Below, piece by piece: positions 25,120-35,734 of a stretch of 64,000 bases of DNA (its first letter is position 1; every line of letters begins with the position of its first letter). The stretch covers positions 4,903,001 through 4,967,000 of the forward strand of contig NC_068350.1 in the NCBI RefSeq assembly GCF_014633365.1, given 5' to 3'. Under the pieces are notes generated by a model that was given only the letters and a program-made list of their open reading frames with translations, was not told the origin of the DNA and did no database searches. A program made the position numbers and the translations under genes. The DNA is from Diospyros lotus (lineage: Eukaryota; Streptophyta; Magnoliopsida; Ericales; Ebenaceae).

Positions 25120-25350
25120 CCACGAGGCAACTTGCGGCAAGGTGCCGCAAGGCTGGCCCTTGCGGCCAGCCAACAAATGGTCGCAAGGCTGGCAGCCTTG
25201 CGGCCAACCAATTAGCGGCCGCAAGGTTGCCAGCCTTGCGGCCTGCCTCTGTGGGGCAGCAAGGCATCAGCCTTGCGGCCAGCCAATCAGCGGCCTTGCC
25301 CTTGCGGCCTACCATTAAGTGGCCGCAAGCCTTGCGGCCATCCTCCAAAT
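25120..25350. repeat. Palindromic GCGGCCGCAAGG repeat field
   Basis: Repeated CCTTGCGGCC / GGCCGCAAGG words in both orientations (for example GGCTGGCAGCCTTGCGGCC), so the strand could fold into several GC-rich hairpins. Lies in the 3' part of the 1138-bp solo LTR. Confidence 0.8.
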
Positions 25351-26163
25351 TGTTTTTATTTTTATCCTATCTTTTCATGGCACCACAGGTTCCACGTTGC
25401 AAGAAGAATTGAGAGAGAGGCTGATCGGCCTATTCCAACAAAACACCGACCTCTTTGCTTAGACGCTCGCCGACATACCCGGCATAGATCCATCCATCAT
25501 CTGCCACAAGCTGGTGCTAGATTCGGCGGTCATACCAGTTGCCCAAAGAAAAAGAAAGCTAGGAGAAGAAAGGTAGCGTGCAGCTGCCGAGGAAACGATG
25601 AAGCTGCTAAAGGCCGAATTTATCAGGGAGGTCCCATTTATAACGTGGTTCGCTAACATAGTCATGGTGAATAAGTCCTCGGGCAAATGGAGAATGTGTG
25701 TCAACTTTGCTGACTTGAATAAAGCGTACCCAAAGGATTCGTATCCATTACCCAACATCAATTGGCTTGTAGACGTAGCCTTCAGATACAAGTATTTGAG
25801 CTTTATGGATGTTTACTCTGGCGACAACTAGGTACAAATGCATCCTAGAGACGAAGAAAAGATGATGTTCATCGCTGAAAATGACAACTTTTGTTAGCGG
25901 GTAATGCCATTCGGGTTGAAGAATTTGGGAGTAACATATCAGCGACTGATAAACAAGGTGTTCTCTAAGCAGATCGGTCGAAACATCGAAGTATATATGG
26001 ATAACATGGTGGCAAAGACATCGAAAAGTCAAGATCACTACTCGGACTTGGCCAAGATCTTCAGCCAACTTTGACAACACAACATGAGGCTAAGTCCAGA
26101 TAAATGCGCTTTCGGCGTACATGCCGACAAATTCCCCAGCTTCATGTTAACTAGTTGGGGGAT

Positions 26164-28320
26164 TGACTGCACTCTCACCCTACAATTAAAACACAATAAA
26201 AACAAATCATAATAAAACTTTTATATATTTTTTATTTTAGTGAGAGGTTTATACTCGCCAGTGTACGAGTGCAGTTGTAGTCCAAATTTAAATTTATATT
26301 TTCTGGATGAATCCAGGTCGTCCACTGAGAGATTTATTTATGGCAAAAGAAAAAGAATGTCACACACACGCACACGCATTTGGACAAATTGACAACAAGA
26401 TTTTTTATGGTTTTGTTTTTAGACAACAGATACTAGAAAATAAAGTAAGGCAGAAATTGAAATAAACATTAAACGTAAAAATATGAATTTGGATAGTGCT
26501 TGAGTTAAGACAATTTCAGTACCAACCCGTTGATTCCCAAATTTTAGCATAAAAGATTAGCAACATTAATTTAATTTCAGATATGAGGGTTTGTTATTAA
26601 ATGCAATTAGAGATGATAATAGTTTTAGGTTAAGCAATCCCCATACATGATATGCGGGATTCTAATTTAAGCAACTACCATAAATCCAATTACAATTAAT
26701 ATACAAAACAACTAAATTAATCATCCGGGTTTGGGTATGATAGCGTTTCTAGTTCTAGTAACTCTCATACATGGCATGAAAGCTCTAAGTTAGGCTTACG
26801 CTCCAATTCAAACCTAGTGATTTTTCAATAATTAATACACACTCATACTGAAATTTAAATTAATGTTACTTATTTAAAGCGCAGCTTTCTTTAGGAATCA
26901 TTGGCGTTGGACACTGTCCTTGCCTTAACCCAAGATTAGATTTAGCTACTCATATTTATTTGAAAGTTAATTGATAGGAATTTAAATGACGTAATTTAAA
27001 TAACAGAATTTAAACGACAAGAATTAAAATAGTAAAAACTAACCGGCCATTTAGGCGGTGGATAATTAAAAGACAAGAATTAAAATTACAGAAATTTAAA
27101 GGCATAAACTAACCGGCCATTTAGGCGGTGAATAATTAAAAGACAAGAATTAAAATTGCAGGAATTTAAAGGCATAAATTAACCTACCATTTAGGCGGTG
27201 AATAATTAAAAGACAATAAATGACATAAGAATTTAAAAGAAGAAAAAAAAGAAGTAAGATTATAAGAGAAAGTACTAAAGAAAATGAGAAAAAACAAGAA
27301 CAATTCTCAAAGAGAGAATTATAAGGAAACAACTAAACTTTTATTCAAGAATAATAATCACACTTACAAATGCAATCAAGTGATCTATTTATAGGCCACA
27401 AGATACAATACAAACTACACAATTTCAATTATTCAACTAGACATAATTATATCTAATGGGCACTCACACACTTAAAGTTAAATGGATTTTAGCTATAATA
27501 CACACCTAATATTAAATGGATTTTAGCTAAAATACATATCTAATAAAGCACTCATAAAGTTAAATGGATTTTAGCTATAATATCCACCTAATAGTTAAAT
27601 GGATTTTAGCTAAAAAACACACCTAATAAAGCTCTCACATAAAAAATAAAAATAGATTTCTATAAATTGGTTTTTAATCTTCATTAGGATTAAAAATAAT
27701 CCTTGGGCCTTCTCCAAATAATATCTTCCATGGGTTACTCAAATTGGACCTTAATTCTTCATGGGCTTGAATTCTTTATGGACTTTAATTTTTCATGGGC
27801 TTGATTTCTTCATGGGTTTGATTTCTTCATGGATTTGAATTCTTCATGGACTTTAATTTTTCATGGGCTTGATTTCTTCATGGGTTTGATTTCTTCATGG
27901 ATTTGAATTCTTCATGGACTTTAAGTCTTCATGGGCTTGAATTCTTCATGTCTAAAAAAAAAATAATTTAATGTTATTAATAAATTATATATTATATATA
28001 TGTATTACACATGACACACATATATATATATAAATTAGATTATATTATATATATATATATATTACATGCATGCATATAATGATGTATATGTATTATATAT
28101 AATTTTATATATTATTATTATTATTATTATTAAATTTTACTTTAAAATTTCATTTCATTCATTTTTCAATTTAAACTTGCATATAACCATAAAATATATA
28201 TTAATACCTAATTTAAGCCATTTTTAAGATCAAAAAAGGGTATAATTATAACAAAATTTTTACAAAATTAACCACTAATCATAACCCCCAACTTAAACAT
28301 TACTAGTCCCTTAGCAATCA
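26164..28320 (-). repeat. 3' LTR of the LOG-carrying element
   Basis: 2157 bp, TGACTGC...GCAATCA. Contains three tandem units of about 72 bp with CCATTTAGGCGGTG (27040-27230), a field of TTAAATGGATTTTAGCT units (27475-27625), and TTCATGGGCTTGA/TTCATGGATTTGAA repeats (27745-27950). Confidence 0.9.
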
Positions 28321-30108
28321 GACTATACACCTGCCAAACTTTATTCACAATAACTGTATGAATGTAAGAATTTCAAATTTGAAACCAAAATGCATAAAAT
28401 CGAATAAATAATTTAGCATTCTAAATCAGAATTTTGGTTAAAGGTCATGCAATCTCAGGAATAGCAATTAGGATAACCAACACACAGACTTACTCCCTCG
28501 AAGTTTTGACTTCAAATCTCACTATAGATTTTCTCTCCAATAAAAAGGATTCCTCAGGTGTACACAGAAGGGGGTGCACCGTTATAAGAGTAAATGCAGA
28601 ACAAGTTCAAAACTAGGTGTCATCCCAAATACAAGGAACGTATTTTCATGAAAGAACAGGAAAATTGACATAGCTTCATGATTGGAATAATGCTCTAGAT
28701 GAGTAACTTCTGAATTTAAACATGATTCCCTACTCCAAACTCGAATTCTGAGATCACATGATTTATAGCATCAACAGGGACCAGACTGGGTTGTAATGGG
28801 GCTATAAGGTTAATACGGGTTGTCAAAGAAAGGGTAGAGTGTGTAAATGGTGTGTCGGGATTTTTTTTTTTTTTTTAGCATTTATTTTGAAACAGTTATG
28901 CTGAATAGCTAAAAGAATTTGCCTCCTTTTTTCACTTTTTTTTTCTTTTTCTTTTTCTCTTTAAATATGAAAATAGATAAACAGACTAATTCCCAAAATC
29001 ACACCAAGTTGGATAAAATTCATATGGTTATGGGTTAAACGAGGGTAATGAAAGAAATTATACTACAAATGGCTCAAATGGGATAGCAAATGAGGTTAAT
29101 TTAAAGAAAGAAAAAGTTAGTAGGCCCAAAATGAAAGAAATTGATCCCCTATCATGCTTCTCAGTCATCTAATTCGGAGTTTGAAACCAGTCAAATTCAT
29201 CCGCTATCAAACTAGACATTCAAAGAGAATTGATATTTTGAAGGCATTGAAAAGATAAGATAAACAAGAGAGCATATTTAGAGTAAGTGTTATTTCACTC
29301 AAAATTAACGGTTATTAGGCTCAAACACTCACTTGGGTAATAGTCTCCACTTTTGTTGAGGGATCATACAGTGTACTAATCAGCTAATTACTGTTACCTT
29401 TGACTTTATGACCGATAAACAATTTTTAAATTTTGAATCCCCGATGAATGCAAATTACTTATTCTAATACATATACGTTTTCAAATAAGAAATCAATGCA
29501 TTCATGTTTCGTATTGCAAACTTAGCCAGCTATCAGTGCATACCTCCCAAGCTTTAGGAATAGCGTTATTTAAGACACATGGTTTTTTTTTTTTTTTTAA
29601 ATAAGAGCAAATAAAGATAATCAATTCACACAAGACTACAAACTAGCAATAGCAAACTCACAGTTAAATATGAACCAGATAATTCATAACTAGACCTTAC
29701 ACCCCCCAACCTGAATTGCAGTAATAAAATAGAGTTGTTAGAAATACCTGTAACTCCACAAGTCCATAGATTTACTGTGAACTGCTAAAACTCAAACAAA
29801 CAAATGAGCATATCATATAGATACATATTTATATTTTCACACCAAAATAAAAAGTTTATGCAAGTCATAAGATAAGCAAAATGCGTCTCAAGAGTACAAA
29901 AAGTACTCCTTACTCAGCCATCTTATCAAAGACTTTGCTAATAACATTCCACAGTTTTGGTTTTTTTTTTTTTTTTCTCTTTTTTTTATTTATTATTATT
30001 TTTTTTAGAACACACCCAAGAAAAATCCTGCAAGTTGTACAATAATTAGATGCGTCTCAAGAGTACAAAAAGTACTCCTTACTCAGCCATCTTAATAAAG
30101 AGCACTCC
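28321..30108 (-). other. Non-coding internal region of the LOG-carrying element
   Basis: No supported frame. Holds poly-T runs at 28861-28876, 29583-29599 and about 29961-30007 (poly-A on the element's sense strand). It also holds an exact 45-base direct repeat (29881-29925 and 30050-30094). Confidence 0.6.
29881..30094 (-). repeat. Exact 45-base direct repeat with hairpin, bracketing a poly-A-like tract
   Basis: Bases 29881-29925 and 30050-30094 are identical. Each contains AGTACAAAAAGTACT, a five-pair hairpin. The two blocks ATGCGTCTCAAGAGT and ACTCCTTACTCAG also occur in the same order, with a different middle, inside the 181-residue frame at about 31086-31132. On the minus strand the A-rich tract lies between the repeats, just past the LOG stop. 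Confidence 0.8.
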
Positions 30109-30768
30109 TCACAGTGATAAATCTAAATTAATCGGACCTTTTTTGTGCTTGTTACTGATTGCCTTAGACCAGTCTATCCGAGGCTCATAAGGATCGTGCT
30201 GTGGAACATAAGCGTATAATTTCTCTAGCAGCTCATCAATAGAGGATGCAGAAATGAGAATCTTTCTTGCTGAAAGAGAAATGAACTTTTGCTCCACAGC
30301 CTGATCAAGAAAAGAGAGCAACCCATCGAAAAAATGGTTAACATTTAAAAGTCCAATGGGTTTGGTATGGAGATTACTCTTGGCCCAGGAGATTATAAAA
30401 AAGATTTCTTCAAGTGTTCCAAAACCTCCTGGTAAAGCAATGAAGGTATCTGACTGATAAATCTTACAAGCCATGCGCTCAGACATAGAAGTCGTTTCTA
30501 TAAGTCGACCACGTGTAATCTCGAAAATCTGTGGTTCAGCTAAAGGGATTGGCATTACACCTACCACAGATGATTTTCTAAGATGTACAGCTTGTGAAAC
30601 ATAACCATTCAATCCACGACTTCCCTCTCCATATACCAAGTTAATTTTTTTCTCTCCCAATTTTTGGCCAAGTTCGCTCGCTGCAAGTGCGTAACAAATA
30701 TCGCTCCCAAGTTGAGAGCCACAAAGTACACATATGGTATTGATTCGACGAACTAACTGGCCTTCCAT
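30109..30768 (-). CDS. LOG-family cytokinin riboside 5'-monophosphate phosphoribohydrolase-like protein (retrotransposon cargo)
   Basis: Uninterrupted 219-residue frame, start ATG in good context (AACATGG). It shows the Rossmann-like LOG fold signatures: ICVLCGS (12-18), LVYGEGSRGLNG (44-55), SERM with Arg98, and the family motif PGGFGTLEE (113-121), followed by HTKPIGLLNV. The family releases active cytokinin bases from their nucleotides in the cytosol and nucleus. Departures from typical plant LOGs: the usual GGGS is GEGS, and the RKAEM block after the catalytic Arg is altered, so activity is uncertain. Plant LOG genes normally have several introns; this one has none, suggesting an RNA-derived copy. 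It lies inside an LTR element, 167 bases after a zinc-cluster frame on the same strand. Confidence 0.85.
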   Translation of the reverse strand: MEGQLVRRINTICVLCGSQLGSDICYALAASELGQKLGEKKINLVYGEGSRGLNGYVSQAVHLRKSSVVGVMPIPLAEPQIFEITRGRLIETTSMSERMACKIYQSDTFIALPGGFGTLEEIFFIISWAKSNLHTKPIGLLNVNHFFDGLLSFLDQAVEQKFISLSARKILISASSIDELLEKLYAYVPQHDPYEPRIDWSKAISNKHKKGPINLDLSL

Positions 30769-30935
30769 GTTTGTTCCTTTTGTATGTCCTGAAAAGAAGT
30801 TTGGAGATCAAAAGTAGCTATACAACAATTCAACAAGAAATAAATACAAACAAAAATCATGCGTATGTATAAGTAGTTGTGATTGTGGCTCACATCTTTC
30901 TCTGGTTTTACGTCCAGAAACGGCTTAAACACTTT

Positions 30936-31481
30936 CTAAGAAGCGAGGATAAGCTTCCCATCCAATTTTCTTATAGATTGACAAACATGGTCGTTTTTAG
31001 TCAGATTCCCAAGACTATAGCGTTGGTGGTCATTTCTGAACTGGGTCCATAAAGCAAGAAGTTCTCTTTGCACTATTCCACATGGATGCGTTTCAAGAGT
31101 CAATCGGATATCATCTAAAGACTCCTTACTCAGTCCATCCTTTATGAAACTAATTTTATCATCTCGATTTATGGACGTAAACCCCACAGATTTGCATCGT
31201 GTGTTACAGGTCCATCGAGCACATTTATAACAACCATTCACTCTTTTCGTTCTTCTTTTCTTCGCAAAACTACTCTTCCCTAAGCCTGGAAAATGCTTAA
31301 AACTAGGTGAAGTTTCACCAGCTAATCGAACTTTTGCTTCGATCAGCCAACAAATATCTTCAGGGATGTTATTACGCATCAACAGCCTAAGTCTTTCACA
31401 CCTAGCAGCATAAATTTTTTTCAAATCAATCTGCGGGAGAGATGGATAGTACTTGTGAATTTTTGAGAGATAAAGATCCAT
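30936..31481 (-). CDS. Zinc-cluster basic protein, resembling small nucleic-acid-binding proteins of plant RNA viruses
   Basis: Uninterrupted 181-residue frame. A helical N-terminal part (IPEDICWLIEAKVRL, 39-53) leads into GKSSFAKKRRTKR (68-80), then Cys84, Cys87, Cys92 and Cys96 (C-x2-C-x4-C-x3-C), then DDKISFIKDGL. The order helical segment, Gly-x-Ser-x-x-Ala plus Arg/Lys patch, Cys cluster is what I know from the small nucleic-acid-binding proteins of carlaviruses, vitiviruses and allexiviruses, some of which suppress silencing. The C-terminal 60 residues are unlike anything I recall. Alternative: an uncharacterised host zinc-binding protein captured by the element. The frame is intact while the neighbouring gag is broken. 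Assignment to the viral family is an inference from motif layout only. Confidence 0.5.
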   Translation of the reverse strand: MDLYLSKIHKYYPSLPQIDLKKIYAARCERLRLLMRNNIPEDICWLIEAKVRLAGETSPSFKHFPGLGKSSFAKKRRTKRVNGCYKCARWTCNTRCKSVGFTSINRDDKISFIKDGLSKESLDDIRLTLETHPCGIVQRELLALWTQFRNDHQRYSLGNLTKNDHVCQSIRKLDGKLILAS

Positions 31482-32224
31482 TTTTTTTTAAAAAAAAAAA
31501 ATTATACTAAGAAGAAAGTAAAGAACTATAAACTTTACAAAAGGGATGAGAGTACCTGATCAGAGAATAACACAAAGGAGAGAAGATTGAGCTCAAGAGG
31601 GGTGACTTGCCTCATACAGATATGGAGTCTCTTATAGAGCAATGGGCATCACTATTCTACACTCGACTCGAGGCATGCCATAATTGCACCGTCAGACTTG
31701 ACGTCGTTTAGCGTCTCATTTTTCAACATTTGGCAGTGTGCCTTTTTTTTTCAACGCTCGGCGCCTCTGTTTTCAACATTTGGCAGTGTGCCTTCTTTCT
31801 TTATAGGGTAGTGTGATTACACTGCCCAAGAAAAGATGGCTACCACCAGCGTCAATTCTGTCTCTCTCAATTCAAATTTTTTTTAATTAATTTTGTTTTA
31901 TTTTTTATTTTTTTTTAGGTAAAATTTTTTAGACACCTTACCCCCTAACTTAAATTGCGCATTGTCCTCAATTGGCAATAAAAGGATAGAAGATAGGCAT
32001 ACCTGGCGGTCTTCAATACATAAACTCGTATGTAGAAATTTTATTTAGACTCCACATAGAGAAACACTAGTTAAGTAATGCAGAAAAGGAACAATTTATA
32101 TGTATATATAAAATTATTTTATTATATATTTTTATTTATTTTTTTTAGAATTTTTTTTTTCTTTTCTTCCAATTAAGGATCAAATGAGTGGTTGCCCACC
32201 TAATCGTATAATATCTCCCATTCA
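31482..32224 (-). other. Spacer between gag remnants and the zinc-cluster frame
   Basis: About 740 bases without a supported frame. It has short A/T homopolymers next to the start of the zinc-cluster frame (31482-31500) and a duplicated phrase TTTCAACATTTGGCAGTGTGCC at 31722-31743 and 31771-31792, flanking a TTTTTT run. Confidence 0.5.
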
Positions 32225-33505
32225 TTACACCACTTTTAAAGTTATTTGAAAATTATATAAATTGATTTTTCTCATGAATGCACATACATATTTTGAAAAT
32301 ATATCGTCCGGAGGTGTTGGTTTTATTATATCCGCGTATGGCACATTAATTTGCACAAACATCTCACACGTGTTTGATTTAATTTGATCCTCAATAATAT
32401 CGACTAACCTAAAAGATAGAAATTGAGGGGTAAATGTGGATAAACTTATGATTTTTTCATAATTTGGCTCTCGAATTTTATCCTCTTCTTCCTCCCAGGT
32501 TTTTTCTTTTCTTACATCATTTTGGTCTTTTTCTTCCTCCAAGGCTTCATTGACATCTACCTCACTGTGATCAACCACTCTCTCTTCTTGCACCAAAGGG
32601 TGTACTGTCCTAGGGGCATCAAGTTTCTCAATTCCTTAAGACAGTCACTCCTATGTCCTGCTCCTGACTTTCACTTTTGATGATGGGTTTGATTAATGGG
32701 ATTTGGAGTGAGTTGGGATGGACAAGCTCCGATATGCTCAAAGTCTGTGTTAGCTGTGTCAATTGGTTCCTAATGTCCTCTGTAACTCTAATGGTATGTT
32801 CTTGACATTTGGACATTTGTGTAAAAATTTCCATTTGGCCTTGCATAAATAGATTGAAGGTATCTTCTAATGAACTCCCATGAGGGGGTTGATATGCATC
32901 GAATGTAGACCCTTCATTCGTTTGAAATGATTGAGGCTGGGAAAGGAAGTGCTCATGTGGTTGGACTACAAAATCATTTTTCCATGAGAAATTTGGATAA
33001 AAGTGTGAATTAGGGTGATATGCATCAAAGTCCGAATGATTGTTTTCCTCATGATTCTGGTAATACATTCCCTCATAGTTGTGTGTGTGTGTAACTGGAC
33101 TGACCATACAATACCTCCTTAAAAGTAGGTATTATAGGGCAGTCATCTGTTAAATGAGCTGAAGTCTCACACACAGCACACCAAACCTCAATTTCATGGT
33201 AAGTGGGTAACAAATGGGTAGTATCTGGTTGTAAATCAAAAGTGGTTTGCCTAAGAGGGTATAGATAATCCTTAAGAGGTCTAGACAAATCGGATTCAAA
33301 ATGATAATTTTCATCATGATAAGTATCTTGTGCAGACAGATTGTAGTAATTTTGAGACATGAGTGTAAAGTTGACAATCCAATTGCAGGTAAAGACTTAG
33401 AATGATATGAAAATACTGTTTCAAAATTCTACCTGATCTCAGTTTCATATACAATACACAAACAAAAATAAAGTAAAAGAGAAATAGATTTACCGATTTT
33501 ATCAA
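32225..33505 (-). pseudogene. Broken gag of the LOG-carrying element
   Basis: Three overlapping frames (33360-33073, 33107-32628, 32596-32225) together resemble the C-terminal half of an Athila/Tat-like gag. The first has a CCHC zinc knuckle (Cys61, Cys64, His69, Cys74: C-x2-C-x4-H-x4-C), the second has PNFSWKN and a helical region, the third an acidic stretch then a segment with INVPYADIIK. The first break falls exactly in a CA/GT dinucleotide run (33081-33093), so a slippage frameshift is likely. The second is a separate frameshift near 32630. Gag binds element RNA and forms particles; here it cannot be made whole. Confidence 0.6.
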
Positions 33506-33564
33506 GAGATGCTTATTCTTTTATTTTTTATTTATTTATTTTTTTTCTTTTTGTTTTTGCCTTA

Positions 33565-33590
33565 ATCTTCCCGGCAACGGCTCCAAAATT
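33565..33590 (-). other. Primer-binding site of the LOG-carrying element
   Basis: Immediately inside the right-hand LTR, read on the minus strand as TTTTGGAGCCGTTGCCGGG. This is close to the primer site of Athila/Tat-type gypsy elements (complementary to the 3' end of a tRNA, tRNA-Asp as I recall). It fixes the element's orientation as minus. Confidence 0.7.
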
Positions 33591-35734
33591 TGATTGCACT
33601 CACCCTGCAATTAAAACACAATAAAAACAAATCATAATAAAACTTTTATATTTTTTTTATTTTAGTGAGAGGTTTATACTCGCCAGTGTACGAGTGCAGT
33701 TGTAGTCCAAATTTAAATTTATATTTTCTGGATGAATCCAGGTCGTCCACTAAGAGATTTATTTATGGCAAAAGAAAAAGAATGTCACACACACGCACAC
33801 GCATTTGGACAAATTGACAACAAGATTTTTTATGGTTTTGTTTTTAGACAACAGATACTAGAAAATAAAGTAAGGCAGAAATTGAAATAAACATTAAACG
33901 TAAAAATATGAATTTGGATAGTGCTTGAGTTAAGACAATTTCAGTACCAACCCGTTGATTCCCAAATTTTATCATAAAAGATTAGCAATATTAATTTAAT
34001 TTCAGATATGAGGGTTTGTTATTAAATGCAATTAGAGATGATAATAGTTCTAGGTTAAGCAATCCCCATACATGATATGCGGGACTCTAATTTAAGCAAC
34101 TACCATAAATCCAATTACAATTAATATACAAAACAACTAAATTAATCATCCGAGTTTGGGTATGATAGCGTTTCCAGTTCTAGTAACTCTCATACATGGC
34201 ATGAAAGCTCTAAGTTAGACTTACGCTCCAATCCAAACCTAGTGATTTTTCAATAATTAATACACACTCATACTGAAATTTAAATTAATGTTACTTATTT
34301 AAAGTGCAGCTTTCTTTAGGAATCATTGGCGTTGGACACTGTCCTTGTCTTAACCCAAGATTATATTTAGCTACTCATCTTTATTTGAAAGTTAATTGAC
34401 AGGAATTTAAATGACGTAATTTAAATAACAGAATTTAAATGACAGGAATTAAAATAGTAAAAACTAACCGGCCATTTAGGCGGTGGATAATTAAAAGACA
34501 AGAATTAAAATTACAGAAATTTAAAGGCATAAACTAACCGGCCATTTAGGCGGTGAATAATTAAAAGATAAGAATTAAAATTGCAGGAATTTAAAGGCAT
34601 AAATTAACCGGCCATTTAGGCGGTGAATAATTAAAAGACAATAAATGACATAAGAATTTAAAAGAAGAAAAAAAAAAAGTAAGATTATAAGAGAAAGTAC
34701 TAAAGAAAATGAGAAAGAATAAGAACAATTCTCAAAGAGAGAATTATAAGGAAACAACTAAACTTTTATTCAAGAATAATAATCACACTTACAAATGCAA
34801 TCAAGTGATCTATTTATAGGCCACAAGATGTAATACAAACCACACAATTTCAATTATTCAACTAGACATAATTATATCTAATAGGCACTCACACACTTAA
34901 AGTTAAATAGATTTTAGCTATAATACACACGTAATATTAAATGGATTTTAACTAAAATACATACCTAATAAAACACTCATAAAGTTAAATAGATTTTAGC
35001 TATAATATCCACCTAATAGTTAAATGGATTTTAGCTAAAAAACACACCTAATAAAGCTCTCACATAAAAAATAAAAATATATTTCTATAAATTGGTTTTT
35101 AATCTTCATTAGGATTAAAAATAATCCTTGGGCCTTCTCCAAATAATATCTTCCATGGGTTGCTCAAATTGGGCCTTAATTCTTCATGGGCTTGAATTCT
35201 TTATGGGTTTGATTTCTTTATGGGTTTGATTTCTTCATGGGTTTGATTTCTTCATGGATTTGAATTCTTCATGAACTTTAATTTTTCATGGGCTTGATTT
35301 CTTCATGAGTTTGATTTCTTCATGGATTTGAATTCTTCATGGACTTTAAGTCTTCATGGGCTTGAATTCTTCATGCCAAAAAAAAATAATAATTTAATAT
35401 TATTAATAAATTATATATTATATATATGTATTACACATGGCACATATATATATTAGATTATATTATATATATATATATTACATGCATGCATATAATGATG
35501 TATATGTATTATATATAATTTTATATATTATTATTATTATTATTAAATTTTACTTTAAAATTTCATTTCATTCATTTTTCAATTTAAACTTGCATATAAT
35601 CATAAAATATATATTAATACCTAATTTAAGCCATTTTTAAGATCAAAAGAAGGGTATAATTATAACAAAATTTTTACAAAATTAACCACTAATCATAACC
35701 CCCAACTTAAACATTGCTAGTCCCTTAGCAATCA
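33591..35734 (-). repeat. 5' LTR of the LOG-carrying element
   Basis: 2144 bp, TGATTGC...GCAATCA, colinear with the LTR at 26164-28320 and carrying the same three internal repeat fields (34465-34640, 34900-35040, 35170-35375). The primer site adjoins its left edge. Confidence 0.9.

Larger units (their letters stand above)
24250..25387. mobile_element. Solo LTR, 1138 bp, inside the gypsy pol
   Basis: TGTTGTTATC...GGCACCACA bounded by a perfect 5-bp repeat GGTTC (24245-24249 and 25388-25392). Removing it with one repeat places the two flanking pol segments in the same frame, independent proof of the boundaries. It contains two internal repeat fields (24390-24800 and 25120-25350). The short frames in it are repeat artefacts. 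Confidence 0.9.
23554..26163 (+). pseudogene. Decayed Ty3/gypsy pol fragment (protease and reverse transcriptase)
   Basis: Plus-strand remains of a Tat-like gypsy pol. A retropepsin segment at about 23570-23960 includes the aspartate motif LIDQGSS, with frameshifts after it. A spacer follows to 24249, then a solo LTR (24250-25387), then reverse transcriptase from 25393 to 26163 including KWRMCV, DLNKAYPKDSYPLP and VMPFGLKN. The YxDD box reads YMDN, so the second catalytic Asp is lost. In-frame stops at 25460, 25574, 25829, 25895 and 26072 confirm decay. No LTR of its own, gag or integrase is seen; the right end is cut by the next element. Confidence 0.85.
26164..35734 (-). mobile_element. Non-autonomous LTR retrotransposon carrying a LOG-like gene
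   Basis: Two direct repeats of about 2.15 kb (26164-28320 and 33591-35734) begin TGAcTGC/TGATTGC and end GCAATCA, a perfect short inverted terminus in the second copy. I saw about 15 differences in the first 800 bases compared, mostly transitions. The internal region reads on the minus strand: a tRNA-type primer-binding site beside the right LTR (TTTTGGAGCCGTTGCCGGG as its minus-strand reading), gag remnants (33505-32225), a zinc-cluster protein (31481-30936), a LOG-like protein (30768-30109), then about 1.8 kb non-coding with three poly-T runs. No protease, RT or integrase is present, so it would need proteins in trans. Flanks GGGAT and GACGA do not match, so no target duplication is visible. 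Confidence 0.88.

Noticed and set aside
24175..25348. Several frames between protease and RT
   Set aside because: Generated by the repeat fields of the nested solo LTR.
18542..26163. Single full-length gypsy element from the LTR at 18542 through the pol fragment
   Set aside because: LTR ends suggest minus orientation while pol reads plus, gag and primer site are missing between them, and unit C has the LTR without pol.
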